A stretch of 64,000 nucleotides of DNA from contig JARHVA010008414.1 of NCBI GenBank assembly GCA_037957365.1, positions 1-64,000 on the forward strand, read 5' to 3'. How positions within the stretch are numbered: position 1 is the first letter of the stretch; each line of letters starts with the position of its first letter. Shown here piece after piece: positions 12,481 through 25,650 of this stretch. The notes under the pieces are model-generated. The model had not been told where the DNA came from and made no database searches. It worked only from the letters and a program-made list of their open reading frames with translations. Origin of the DNA: Torreya grandis. Taxonomy: Eukaryota; Streptophyta; Pinopsida; Cupressales; Taxaceae. Made by a program: the position numbers and the translations under genes.

Positions 12481-14720
12481 GAACCTTATCAACCTTGTCA
12501 TGAGTTGTATCAATTTTATAACTAGCCTTCTCAATATCTTGCTCCTTTTAGTCAACCTAGTCACTTGTCAAATCAATCCATTTCAACTTTCAAGAAAATT
12601 ATCTTAGGCTATGAGAGGTACATGATAGATATTAACACACAAAGGGGACATGGTCAAGATGTTCCTATTTATTTCATTAATAAATGTGAGAGATGCATTG
12701 GAGCTGGTTAAAAGAGAGTGGGCACCTATTGAGAGATAAAATTGGCAAAGGCTCACAAGTGAGATGCTAGATGTGAATGGTTTGGTTGAATCCTTAGAAG
12801 ACAAGATAAAAACTAATGAGGAATAGCCTCACCAAGTTTATCATCCCTCATATCCACCTCCCCAAGAATTCTATTAGTTCTACTTGACCCCTACTCATGA
12901 GCCCAATCAAGCTTATCAAAGTCACATTTTTCTCAATCAATTGGAAGAGAGAGTTAGAAAGATAAACCTTGTGTTTGAGTCAAACCTTAATAGGCATATT
13001 GAGTTATCCAATAAGAAAATTAATCATTCCATATCATTAGAAAAGGAAGTCGAATACAAGACCTCATTTCCCTATCACATTACATCCCCACCTCTAGAAG
13101 AGACTTCTAGATATAAAATCCCAAGCTAGAAATAAGGTGGAGAATTCAAGCCTAAGGAGATCCTAAGTTTCTTGAACACTTCATCCACTCCTAAAATTTC
13201 ATCAATACCTAAATAAAAGACTCCTAATCCTAAAATCCTAAGTTGGTATAAGGTAGTGGAATCATGTGGAAAGAAAGGGGATAAAAGCCTTGATAAAGAG
13301 TATGAAGTTGAGAAAGAGCTTGATCTTATGCAAGTCCCTCCCACCCTTCCTCAAGAGACCTATTATTTTCCATACCAGCACTTTTATACTCCTTATCCTC
13401 ATGAATATTCATATAAAATTCAAGAATGACTTTTCCAAGAGAACCTACCCAAGCAAATTGAATATTTAGAGTTAAGAATGAAATTGTTAGGTCAAGGTGT
13501 GATGGAAGGTTTAGAGCCAAAAGAAGATCCTATGCATAAACACACCCCATATAACCTTCCTCAAGAAAGTTATCAAGCCCAATAAAATTTTAATAAAGTT
13601 ATTTTAAATTGGAAGGGAAAAAAATTGTTTTAGCCTAAGTTCTACCTCCCGTTCCTCAAGAACTCCCAAAATAATCCACTATAATTCATTCTCAATCTAA
13701 TGTTGAGTTCTATGTTCTACCTCCACCAACTAGTTCATCTTTCCCTCACCCTATCACTCTTTACCTTGATATAACTATGGTGTGGGAACCTAAAGAGTAA
13801 TATTTGGTTGATAATAATTTATAACTCTTGTTCAAAAAAAACATATCTCCTTGGCAACCTCACTAGACTATATCACCTAATTACAAAATGCGTAGCATTG
13901 GCATCACCAAAAAGGATAAGTAAATTGAGGATATTTCAATCCTTGAGAAGAAAAGTTAGGTTATATAAATTAAGATACAAATTTAGAGTCCTCAATAGGT
14001 TCTAAATGGAGAAGAAGAGGTGATTTCTTATGTTGAATCTTTTGATTATGTTGATATTGAAGAATGTCTTCCTTGTGTCAAAGAAGATGAAATCATCATT
14101 GGTTCTCCCATCACTATCCAAGATATCATATATGGAAAAAAATATATCTAATTAGCCTTGGGATTATTTATTTGAAATCATTGGAGCAGGTTATACTCCT
14201 CTTCAAGGAGGGTATGATCTAGTTAAAAATGTAGAAGGCAACCTTGACACTCAAGTGGGTATGTAAAGAATAAACAACTTTTCAAGTTTTTCCTTTCAAG
14301 AGACATGTGAATCCCATGATGATATGTTTGAAATAATCAAAATGGGTTATCATGCTCTCAACCAATTGGGATAAACAAATCAGATTTTGAAGGACAGAAA
14401 AATCTTCTATTGGCCTCAATCTTCCAAGGAATAAGAAACTAGTCCTCTTGAAGCCATGCCTACCAAGAAGATACAAGTTGATCATGAGATGAAGAGTGGG
14501 AAGTAGTATGAGGTATGTATAAAATTTCAATAAGAATACATTTACATTGGAGACCTATTTATTATGATATACTTGAGAGAAGATCAAGCGAAGTACCAAA
14601 GAATAGAATTAATCTACTAAGCATCCAATCTAAAGGGCAACATGCTTGGCACTATGATTTATCTTCATGAGGAAGAAAATTTAAGGAAATTTCCTTTTGA
14701 TCCTGGAAAGGAAGTATGAT
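12481..14720 (+). pseudogene. gag-like remnant in element A
   Basis: A series of plus-strand open pieces in changing frames lies between the LTRs. Piece one (12,481-12,714) is rich in Pro, Gln, Tyr and Ser (PSQYLAPFSQPSHLSNQ). Piece two (12,884-13,129) reads HIFLNQLEERVRKINLVFE, a charged amphipathic helix. Later pieces contain PYQHFYTPYPHEYSYK (near 13,365), ESFDYVDIEECLPCVKEDE (near 14,040), IIGAGYTPLQGGYDLV (near 14,175) and FQETCESHDDMFEIIKMGY (near 14,300). This pattern of Pro/Tyr-rich and acidic segments fits a degenerate structural (Gag-type) protein. I recognise no capsid core or zinc knuckle with certainty and no pol domain. It may be a gag specific to this non-autonomous family. Confidence 0.5.
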
Positions 14721-15250
14721 TAATTGATAGTTGTGCATAGTTGTTTATTTTCTAATCAACAAGTACTTTGAGCACATGTGTGTGTCTTGTTAGTGTATTT
14801 TCTTTGCTTTATGTGTGTCCTTTATTTTATGTGGTTGAGGTAATTGGTTGTCTTATCTTGGTCAAATCCTTGTTTTCAAGTGTCAGGTCTTCTTTTTTTA
14901 GTTCAAACTTTAGATGACTCCCTAAGACCATGGATAGGATAATTCTATTGATCTTTAGAATAGCAGGCATGCTACCCCTATGAGTCACCAATTTGTTGAT
15001 CAAATTTGACCTTATAGGTCAAATTAGGACCCCTATAAGTAAAAACATGAACCTTATATTTTTTAATTGGTCTATTATTTTTTCATAGGGTGTATTATAA
15101 GTCCTTTTATGTCATTTAATGGTACTTTAGCCTTGATCATTAATCATTTTAATCCTTGTGTCTTTTTGAGTCATTTTAGGGGTCAAATAGAGCATTAAAT
15201 GACTTATATAGCCTACTTGGTAAAACTAAAGGTGTCAAGGGGTCATGTAA
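14721..15250 (+). other. 3' untranslated interior of element A
   Basis: No gene is seen. It includes a 9-base inverted repeat (15,003-15,011 with 15,017-15,025, AATTTGACC/GGTCAAATT, 5-base loop). The last 25 bases before the 3' LTR contain 'aaggtgtcaagggg', a weak candidate polypurine tract. Confidence 0.5.
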
Positions 15251-18200
15251 TGTTACACATGTCTTATTATGCCTTAATCAACTATTTCTAACTCAAAAGT
15301 GGTAAGTTATTAAGAATAAAGAGTAGTTTTCTTAGAAAAAGGAGGATTTTAGCACTTTTACAGCCCATGAGAGAGTGTGACACATGGGATAAGGTTTTTA
15401 TATGACTCTTAAGATTATTTAGACCCATTTAAATTATTTAAGTAGTTTTTAAGTGTTAAATTTGAGCTAAAGCCATTCTTCTCCTTCTTCACCCTTCCAT
15501 GAACATAGAATTAGTCAGTAGTTTTATACTTGGTATGATAAGCAAGGGAGGTTTTAGAAAAAATTATCTTAGGGGTGTCTTATAAACTAATTAATATTAT
15601 ATTTTATGTTTTTTTAAATAGTAATGGTGCCATTTTATTTATGAACCATTCCTAAGAAGTTGGCATATCTAATTTTCTTACAAATATGTGAACCTTATAG
15701 GTTTTGCTCTTGTTTGGATGATGCCATACAATCCAAATGATATAATTAACCCTAGGGGACATGGAAATATTAAAATCATTTTATTCATGATTTTTTTAGT
15801 GTTTCAAGGTGTTTTGATAAGTAAATCATCTCAGGTTTGTAGATTGGTCTCATTTGAAGATAACATGTAGTTTTCCACCATTTGTAGGATATTCATGCTT
15901 TGATAGTTTTTTTTAATGGTGAAGATAGGTTTATTTACATTTTGTAATGTCTTATTTGTCTCATTTATCTTTTAATATCATTATCCAAGTAATTTTCAAT
16001 GGTACTATAGTAATAAACACCATACAATTAGTTTGCTACATGACTGTCATGCATAGTCAATTGATGGAGCTAGGTTAAAGTATTTAACACATCCATGGAT
16101 CCATAATTATGGTATTGAGATATTTAATAAATTAACATATCAGATAAAATCAATTAAATTTTTTTCACTTGGTAGAAAAGGGACTGTCCCAGTCAACATA
16201 ATCACTTGCATACTGAGTCTACCATTATATGCACCTATAAGTGCTTTTAGAAAAGTTTAAATGTTAAAATAAAGTGTGAGAGATTATATAAAACTTTTAA
16301 AAATATTAATGTTTCATGTGAATTAATTTATGGGAGATCAACTAGTTATCAAGGCATATTCCTTAAGTACATTACCCCAATTCTTATTGCCTAAATGCAA
16401 CTCAAATGCACCTACCAGAGTCTCTCTTTGATGATGTCATGGTGAGATGGGAGATTTGATAGTTTTTTATATATTTTAGAGTGATAGTAGTACATTTATA
16501 AATTGGTAAGGGCATAAAATTTATCACAATAACACATAGCTTGCATTTTGTTTAAATTTGCACTCACTTCCTGTATATGAAATATGCACTTACAGGTAGC
16601 ATTGGTAGAGATATAGAGGTACTTCTATAGAAAATATTGGACAGGTTGAAACTTTTTAATTCCTATTATTTAATTTATAATAAATTTATACCTACTTGAG
16701 ATTATATTTTTGTAAAAGGAAATGGAAACTACTTTCAAAAGCTAATGACTAAGTTCAAGGACCTTAACCCTAAAACAAGAAAATAGAGAACCTAAAATTT
16801 TTATAGATGTCATATGACAAGGTTTCAAAAGGATTTGAGGAATATAAAGGTGATTTATTTATATCCCCCATACAGTATAATATAAATGAAAATTTTGGAG
16901 GATAAATTATAACTAAAAATTAGTTGTTGGGAGACCTAAAATTGCACTTTTATACACTGAATCTAGGTAGTGAAATCTACATGAAAGAGCTCCAACTAGA
17001 CCCTTCAACCAAGGTTATAGTCCTCAATTACTTCTCCATGAATAAATGGTTATAAGTCATATAAAAAATAACTAATTATATAAACATAATATAAAGAGGT
17101 TAAAATATTATTTTTTAAATCTCATAGACACTTACATGACCCCACACAGTCAGCTATAGCTGACTATGAAGGGTAGAGAGCTAAGGCATTAGGTTTTTGA
17201 TGTGACCTGGCCTATGAAAGATAAGACAAATGAATTCAAGGAAGTAAAAAATGATACTAAAGGACTCTAGGTGAATTTTTAGACACTATCCTCAATCCCA
17301 AATAGGCACGGTCACCTACATGTGCCCCTTCAAAATAAGAAATACAATCAGAGATGAAACTTAGTCTTATCTAGGCAAAGTGTATGGAAGAGTACGTGAG
17401 AGGTTGGAGAGACAAATGAATATTGAAATACACTATTTATGATCATTTTGGTGTTATATATCTCTCATGATAGACATATAATATAGAAGGGTCTCTAGAT
17501 AAGTAATACACATTCTATATGATAGAAATACTATGCACAGTCTACCTTCTAGGGGTCTATTTCAGGTTTTGGAAGAGTTGGGAGGTCAAGTGACTTGAGA
17601 AAGGGCTAAAATTTGGTACATATAAGCTCCATGACATGAATAATCCAATCCAATATTAATTTTTTTGAGATAATAGGGTAATTTCCCTCTATTTTGTCTC
17701 AGATAGAGGGCACTCCCTTTATGCACAAACCTTACAATTTTTGAAAATGGAAATGATCAAGTGAGTTAGGTTATGGTTAATACTTTAAATTAGGTGTGGA
17801 TGTTTTAATTACATACACAAAAACATGATAAAACTATCACATAATGAGGTAACTCAATATGATGGTTTGGGGTTGCATTCAAGCTCATTAGGGATGGTTA
17901 GGCCTAGAGTCCAAATGAAAGGTCAACTCAAATTATAACATGAGATGAGAATTATAATGGACTAAAACATGTTTATTTGATAATTTCAGATGTGTCTGAT
18001 ATATTGGGATGTAGATAAGTCACAAATAAGGTCACTTTTAACTCATAGATAACATTAGGCCTATGGGAATGAGGAATCAAGCTAAATAAGGCAAATTCAT
18101 ATGCTAACATATTATCTTAGGTTACGAATGTTTTTTCAAGGATTTAATGGATGTTGATATAGGTCTTAAAATATTCTCTAGTGGAATTTGTTCACAGTTC

Positions 18201-19793
18201 CATCATCTAATCTTCATGAATAATCTTTAAGAACAAAAATGACTTAAAACCCTTATAAACCCTGGTCAAGGACCTTATAGGAAAAAAAGGTTGGAGGGAT
18301 ATAAAAATAATATTTAATTGGAATGTAAATTATTGAAACCTATATTAGACTCTCCAATGACCCTTCTCATCCACTTGTTGTGTTTCATATTCATACAGAT
18401 AAGGTGTAGAATTACATTTCCTTATTGTTTTGTGCATTGTGTAGATTATAGGGGGTTTAAAGAGATGAAATGAAAATTTGGATGAATATATATACAATTT
18501 TAATAAATAATTATGGTCATTTTATAATTAATAAAAACTCATAAGTTTGCCCACCATAGCTCTTATATCAGCCAATCAAACTGACATAGTGAACATGATA
18601 GTGAAAAGGGTGAAAAAATTCAATTAAGTTTCTTTTAAGGTGTACCTAATGTGTCTAAGGCCATTTATGACATTGAAACATTTAATTCACCCATTTTTAT
18701 GGATTTTAATAAGAAATAAATCCATTTTAGAATCCTTGTGTGGAGGGTGTGTGAAAGAGGAGTTATTTTGACTAGAGATGGTGATAACTCATTTTGGGAG
18801 GAATCCTAATGGTTAGGACTACAAAAAATGCATATAATAACATGTATAAAGCCAATCCCTCTCATTCATATCATTATATGTATCCATATTAAAATTTTGG
18901 ACGTTAAAATAAGGGTGAATAATGAAGGTAATTTTCTTGTGTAGAATGAGAACTCATACACCACATTTCAAGAGTTTCATGACTTGGGGTGACACTTGTG
19001 TTTCCTAAATTTTCATGATAAGTTTAAAATTATATTCTCATGAATATTAAACTAATTTTATCATCTTGAAAATTTTATTTATTACCTTTTTATTTCTTCC
19101 TTCTCTTCTCTCTCTCAAGTTCTATAAGAACTAGCCATTTTGGCCTTTGTAAAATATTATCCACCTTAGTATGGTGAAGCCCTACACATTTTCATGCTAT
19201 AATATAAATAAATACTATTTATTTTACCTCTTTTATAACTATTCATATTTTTTTCACTTGAATTATTGATCTTGATTAGTGATGACTAATGTTTCCTTAA
19301 CATTGGTGTCGCATTTTCACACCTATTTGTAGCTTGAAAGCTTCTTCTTGTAGCTCATGTGAAGTGCTATATAAAGTTTCAATGTGAAGTGAGTTAGTAA
19401 ATTCAAATATTTTGATTTTATGCCTCTTGTCTAGTCATCTTATCCTAAACATTCATCACAACTTCATAATGAAATATTGTTGTGAGAAGATTCAGATTAG
19501 AGAAGTGTATCCTTAGTTAGTCCCTTGGTCTCATGTGTGACATGCAGTTGGTTTGTAGTTATCACTTAATTTGGTGTATCACCACCTTTATGATAGTTTA
19601 ATTTTATTTTTCTCTCCCTTTTCCTTGCAAACATAGGTGTAGTAGTGATCTACAAGTGGTACATCAAGGGAGTTAGCCCTATCTAGAGATTCACCTCATT
19701 CTTAGGCTACACATAGCCTAGAGGTGTTTCAATTATACCAATTGGGTGAGGATATCTGATATATATCCTCAAATGGTGAAAATAAAAGTGACA
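15251..19793 (+). repeat. 3' LTR of element A
   Basis: This is the partner of 7,636-12,148. It starts TGTTACACATG and its last bases read AGTGACA. Alignment is co-linear with small insertions and deletions and no large rearrangement. Confidence 0.85.
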
Positions 19794-20930
19794 TCAAGTA
19801 CTAAAAATTATAAACATAAATATGAACAACTATCAAATAGGAATATTACTAGAATATATTGCTTAAAGCATAAGTACAGATAAAAATAACAAGTAATATC
19901 AATAATAAAAATATGGTAATTTATTAAAAATGTATTGTAATCCCATTATAAAAGGTTACCAAATGTGGGATATGGAAAATATATATTTAAATAGTGGGAT
20001 CAACCTATGTTTTAAATAAAACGATTATAAATTCAAAATGTGAAGTGAGCTAATAAAAATTTGGTATAATAAAAGAAGAATCTAAAAATAATGAAAATGG
20101 ATCCCATCATGATTTAAAATCTTAAAAACTAGTTAATAAATATAAATGAAAATATTTTCAATAAAATTATGTAAGGAAGCATGGGAATGATAGTAAAATA
20201 GGAAAATATTTATTAAGCCACTAAAATGGACAAAGATGGGTAGAAAGAGATAAACTATAGATTTTTCATTAAATTTTCCTATATTTTGGAAATAGGAATA
20301 GGAATAGGAATTTTGAATTATCTTCCCATTATTTTCTCTCCTAGATTATTATATTTATGTAACTTTATCATTTGATCAAATGTATTATTTCCTAGATTTT
20401 TTGGGTCCAGTAAAATCCTCAAATTCAAATTTTGCGTGTCATCTATTTTTTTGTGTAAGAAAATCCCAAATTTTTTTTTGAAGTCTAATGAAAATTTAAA
20501 TATTTTATGAAGTATTAAAATTTATATTTACTCTTGTTTATCCCATAATTTTTATATTTATTCTATAAATTCTTGTTGCATATTTCCCTTTTTATTCATT
20601 TCCTCAAATTGTGTTCATTTAAGTTGTGGCATACTAATAAATTTATTTTTATATAGATATAAAATCATACAATATCCATTTTGGTTCATCACAATTTTTA
20701 TTAGATATTTATTCCTAACTCTTTTCAACTATAATATTTCCATTTATGTGTTTGGTTTATGTAGATTAGCACTAGTTTATAAAACATAACCAACTAGCTT
20801 TGAAGGTTCTCTAGAAGTGCACACTACATATATATCCCATTGTTGTGTTTTAAAATTGGGTAAATAATGGATATTTAAATTGATTATTAATTATTTTATG
20901 AAAATATTTTTAATATGTCTAATCTTCCTT
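19794..20930. other. AT-rich spacer
   Basis: No gene, domain or long repeat was recognised. There is only a short 'aggaat' triplication near 20,292. The sequence is very AT-rich with many short A and T runs. Confidence 0.5.
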
Positions 20931-20939
20931 ATCATGCCC

Positions 20940-22090
20940 AAAATTAACATTATTAAATCCACATAAAAATAGTCAATATTTTTAGATTGTATAATGCACA
21001 TCCTACACAACTAAATTTCTAATTGGATATACATATTTATGTAACAATATACAAAAATAATTAAAAAAATCACAAAATCCCTAATGACATGGATGTAAAT
21101 AAGCAAGTGGTCACATGGTTTTTGTGCAACCGTGTCAACCCCACTCACTAAAATGAGCTTATAGGCTATCAAAAAAACCTATGACTCTCTAATATAGCCT
21201 AGTGGGTCCCATGTATCCATGTTAAAAAAGGGGAATTATATTAATTAGAGATGGGTTCAAGAAACCAATAGATATAACTATTATTCCTAACTTTTCACAA
21301 TGCTAAAAAACATCTCTGAGTGAATATGATTAATCAAGGGATTAGTTCATAGTTAAGTCATATTTAAATTATAATTTTAAGCTACTTAACATTATATGAA
21401 TTTTCATAAAAAATATTTTATATCCCCCATATTATTTAAAAAGTGGTATAAAATATTTCATATAAACCCCTTGATAATGGATCACTCCATCTCATCCATA
21501 AAACTAATTCAACCTTGACTACCAAATTTGGTCAAATGTAAGGAATCTCTAGAAATCCTTATGTAATTAATTAAAGGATTCAAAATAAAAATTAATTTAT
21601 AAACTCATATTTTGTAAAGGAAGGAGTATGTGTTGGAGGATTAATTGTCCATAATCATATCTCGTTTCCTTCATCAATGTTGGATGACTACCATTAATGG
21701 ATTCTATAATATTTTGGTCCTTTTCTATTTCATTTATAAATTTTGTCTTTATACAAGTGTACTTGGTATAATATTATAGATATATATATTATTATAAATA
21801 ATACATGAATTCTTACTCTCTTATAGTTTATAAAAATATATTTTGGACCTCCAAGATCCGCCATGACCATTAATTGCCTTTAAGCTAAGCTTAGGGTAAA
21901 TTTATTTTCAAAACATAGTTTCATGTTTTCAAAATTGTCTCATATGAAAGAGGGAATAAACATAACAAGTTCAATTTTTTTTATCAACCCGTATAAAGAT
22001 TCTAGGAGCCTAAAATCATCAAACCAATATATAAATACCTCCCTCTACCAAAAAAATGATATGTAAAAAACCATGCACTTCCATTACTTG
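20940..22090. repeat. Repeat family D, copy 1
   Basis: This stretch is similar to 62,990-64,000 in the same orientation. Shared landmarks are 'aatgacatggatg' (about 21,082 and 63,255), 'tgtgcaac' (21,124 and 63,293), 'cctatgactctctaa' against 'cctataactctctaa' (21,179 and 63,350), 'ccccttgataat.gatca' (21,468 and 63,638), 'agaaatccttatg' and 'ggaaggagta'. The two copies are 41 kb apart. It could be an LTR or solo LTR of an unidentified element. No coding frame is convincing. Confidence 0.65.
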
Positions 22091-22182
22091 AAACCACTTT
22101 CATACCGAAGGAGATGAAAAGTTGAGTGGGGGTTCCCTTTTTGTATTATCCACCTCTAAATATCCAAGTATCTACTAATGGA

Positions 22183-22185
<3 letters not shown>

Positions 22186-22252
<67 letters not shown>
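22186..22252. repeat. (TA)n microsatellite
   Basis: About 33 uninterrupted TA units. The Ile-Tyr open frame across it is an artefact of the repeat. Confidence 0.98.
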
Positions 22253-22255
<3 letters not shown>

Positions 22256-22350
22256 CTAGTTTTGATCAAATATTATGTAAATTAAAACATCATGACAAAA
22301 TAGTTTTAAATGTAACATGTGTTAACTAATTAATAAAAATTGATTTATTA

Positions 22351-22354
22351 TACA

Positions 22355-22403
<49 letters not shown>
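22351..22403. repeat. (TACA)n-(TA)n microsatellite
   Basis: Seven to eight TACA units are followed by about ten TA units. It may share an origin with the (TA)n tract 100 bases upstream. Confidence 0.97.
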
Positions 22404-22599
22404 TAATGATGTGGGTTTTAATAAAATAATACTAAATTGAATAATAAAATAAACTTTGGTGAAAAATCCAAAGACTTTTGTTAGATTTTATGACAGCCAC
22501 ATAAAATTAAAAAATGGGTGATTGTCAACATTGGTTGACCACCCCCTTGGCTTAATAACCACATTCCATGTGTAAAATTTACACCCTTTATTTTGTTTC

Positions 22600-25500
22600 T
22601 CAACCATTATGTCTGAATAATTTTATTATGATATTTTTCTCCATGTGTCTAATGATATCTTGGATATTTTTTAACCATTACTCCAATGTGGTACTCATGA
22701 TCCCTATGAATGTTTTGTAAAATTTCATGTTCATGAAGGGCATGATTTTGAGCTTAGGGAACATTCCTTCATTAATTATCACTGCCATATTTTTTTATTT
22801 TATGTCAATTATAATGATCTAATCAATGTATAATTGTACCTTTTTAAAGAGTACACTTCTATTTGAAAGATATTTGTTCACCTCTCTTATGGATACAAAT
22901 AATTCCATAAATGTTTTTTCCACCCTACCAATGAGGAAAAATGGTAATGAGCTCTTTAATTGTGACTCTAAGACCTTAACTTGTCACTTAAGGTTCTCTG
23001 TGAGCTTCTTAGATATCTCATTTTTACACATGCTATAGAGACCATATCTTTTATAATATTTTCTTCTCTTGAATGAGTCATTTTATTAGTGAGATATAGG
23101 AGGTATTTTTTTATTTTCCACACAACATGGTTCCCATCCTAGGTAAAGGTATAGGTCATCACCCTCTTCATTCTTCTAGAGCACTTATTAAATTGTAGTT
23201 AGACGTTTAAGTCATATTATATTTGGTCTTTGTGATCTTGAAGTTTGTTAATGACCAATCCATACTTATCATCCCATAGTTATTAAGTATATTAAATATG
23301 AGATAATAACTGAAGTGGATAATAGAGGCATGAATGGAGGTGGAAAGAATAGATGAGGGATTTAAAATTTCATGCAAGATGGATGAGGCAACATTGGTGA
23401 AAATGGAGAAGTGGCTAGGGGAGATACCCATGGGAACATGTTTGATCATAGTTGATTCTAAGTAGTATAGACTTAGGGAATTATTATGCTTGAGAGTTGG
23501 ATGTTCATCTTGAGAGAGGATATGGGATGATTAAATTAAATTCTTAAGGAATTAGGTGTAAGAGAGAGGGAGACCCAAGATGGTTTTGTAGGTGTGAGAT
23601 AAAACTATAATGATGGCCTATGTGAAATCAAATTTAGATGCTTATTTGGTTTCTATTAAGGGCTTATTTATTATACTATTTGACTTACATGAGTATAAAT
23701 AGAAGGGGTTAGAGGTGAAAATGGGTGCCTAGTATAAACTATGTTTATGCCATAAGTTGGTAGTTTGGCTAGGGTTAATGCACTTGGGCCTATTGGATCA
23801 ATGGGATGGACTAAGTCTAGAGGAACCCCTATGATTATAGGAGTATGAGTTGTAAGAGTAATAGGTATTGTTACAATCTACTAGGCTAGTCCTAAGATAA
23901 TTTTAGGAGTAAACCAAAATGGTGTATTGAAAACTGGGGGGACATGGAAGGTCCAAGACCTCAAGGTTATAGTTATCAATAGAGTAGGACACCCTTAGAG
24001 AACACATGTAGTGAAAACTATAGGGGAAGGATATACCTATTTGAAATCATGGATGGGATGAAATATGATTTATAATTATATTATAGGTGGGAGTCTAAAG
24101 CCTAAATAATGCCAAAGGTTGAGCCTGATGGGAGTTTTTCTAAGACTAAAAGATATTAAAAAGGTGAAGAGCATGAGAAATATGAGATTGGTATACCTAA
24201 GAAGTCATTTTATGTGAATTGGAATTCAAAGTTGTTTTGGTTAATATTGGTATCCATTATATGACCTATTTAGAAAGCCTCCTTGTAGTGTTTGGAACCT
24301 CAATAATAAGATTTGGTGGTACATTTATAGGTTTGAGACATTCTTATTAGGTACATGCCATAATTACCTTACCATCATTGATAACATTGATGTATATGGA
24401 ATCATCTAGGTGGTTATCATGATGGTAATTAATGTTTAGCATGGACCAATAGAGTTCCAAATGATCCTTCACCATACCCTAAATATCCCACTAGCTATCA
24501 TAATCTTTGGGGAGGTTAAAAAAATCTATGTGCATGACCATGGCCTAGAGGGTAGGGAGGGTCTTATACTCAGGGTGCCCTATGATAATTAGGAGTGGAG
24601 AATAATTATTTTGTTTTCTAATGAGGAAGAAACTTGTTATACCAATGATGATTTGATAGGTTATCAACTACTCCACCAACCCATTAGGGATGAGTTAGGG
24701 TAGACTAAAAGGAGGCCCTAAGATGCATTCTACTTTGATGAATTTATGGTCTCAGTATTACCATTAGGAATGCATAACTAGGATGAAATATCTCATCTCC
24801 TCTGATAGCCTTAGAAAAGATATTATGTGTATTTCTAGGTGTATGGGGGTATAAGTGATAAAAAATGATCTAGATGTGATGCTTGAAATGGTTAATGTAC
24901 AACTTGGAAAAGACTGCATGGATTGGGGAACTAATAGATCTATATGGGGGGAATTCAGTGCTCTTAAATTTGAAGGTGGCATAGGTGGCATCACCTAGAT
25001 AAGATATCATGTAAATTTAACCTTAGTGTGAATCCTAGGGACCTAATGTGATATATTTAAAGTGATGATGCTTATAGAGTTGGGAAATACTTCCCTTCAA
25101 AGATGATGTTGAGTAAGGGGAACCAATATTTTTGACATGCAGAATGTTGTTTGACCCATATAGGTGGTTGAGAAAAAAAATCACATTACACTCCCTCCCT
25201 AAAAGTATTGATATTTTAGGAGTCTATGTCCTTATTAAAAAACCAATTTTCAAATTCCTAGGCCAAATCCTATAGGGTATCATCTAGGTTGTGAGTATTC
25301 AAACATGTAGTGGAAACTTCTTTTTCATGAATAATGTTGTAGTTCAATAGGTTGTATTATTTTTTTAAGGCATACCTAGATATATCTATAATTTTGAGTC
25401 CCTCATTTTATAAATTAATGATATAATTAGTGCATTTGGTTATTTAAAATATTTTAGTGAATAGATAACCATAGGGTAAAACCTTAGGATTGGTCATAGC

Positions 25501-25650
25501 TGTGTGTAGGTTGAGACTCTAAGAGATATCAAGTCACTGTCAAACTCAATATCATCATCCTTTGGCTCATCATCATTTTTAGTTCTTTGAATATCCTCAA
25601 TTATCTTGTAGATTTTTTTATAACTCTTGAATCATGTGATCTCATGCATG
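22600..25650 (-). pseudogene. Decayed unidentified reading frame in repeat C, left copy
   Basis: Minus-strand translation gives fragments that can be lined up with the right copy at protein level. Examples are VPMGISPSHFSIFTNVASS (open 23,449-23,207) against VPMGSPLIHSPFFINSLPF, and YHHDNHLDDSIYINVIND against HLDDLIYLKLINEVEVI. An open stretch at 24,994-24,764 reads SFFITYTPIHLEIH. The N-terminal side has several acidic runs; the C-terminal side (23,050-22,650) has LESQLKSSLPFFLIGRVEK-type sequence with helical character. I do not recognise the family. In Ogre-type (Tat lineage) elements an extra ORF of unknown function lies upstream of gag, a possible parallel for the right copy. Many stops are present. 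Confidence 0.4.

Larger units (their letters stand above)
7636..19793 (+). mobile_element. Element A: non-autonomous LTR element with ~4.5 kb LTRs (LARD-like)
   Basis: Two long direct repeats, 7,636-12,148 and 15,251-19,793, enclose only about 3.1 kb. Both start with TGTT(A/C)CA and end in TGACA, giving the short TG...CA inverted ends of LTRs. The interior has gag-like remnants but no trace of RT, RNase H or integrase. LTRs longer than the interior, with no pol, is the architecture described for LARD elements in grasses (4.5 kb LTRs, about 3.5 kb interior). Whether this one is related or convergent is unknown. The repeats differ at roughly one base in six in the stretch I aligned by hand, so insertion is old. 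Five-base flanks (tttca and tcaag) do not form a clean duplication. Confidence 0.8.

Noticed and set aside
22126..22329. 67-codon plus-strand open frame
   Set aside because: The middle is an Ile-Tyr run from the (TA)n microsatellite.
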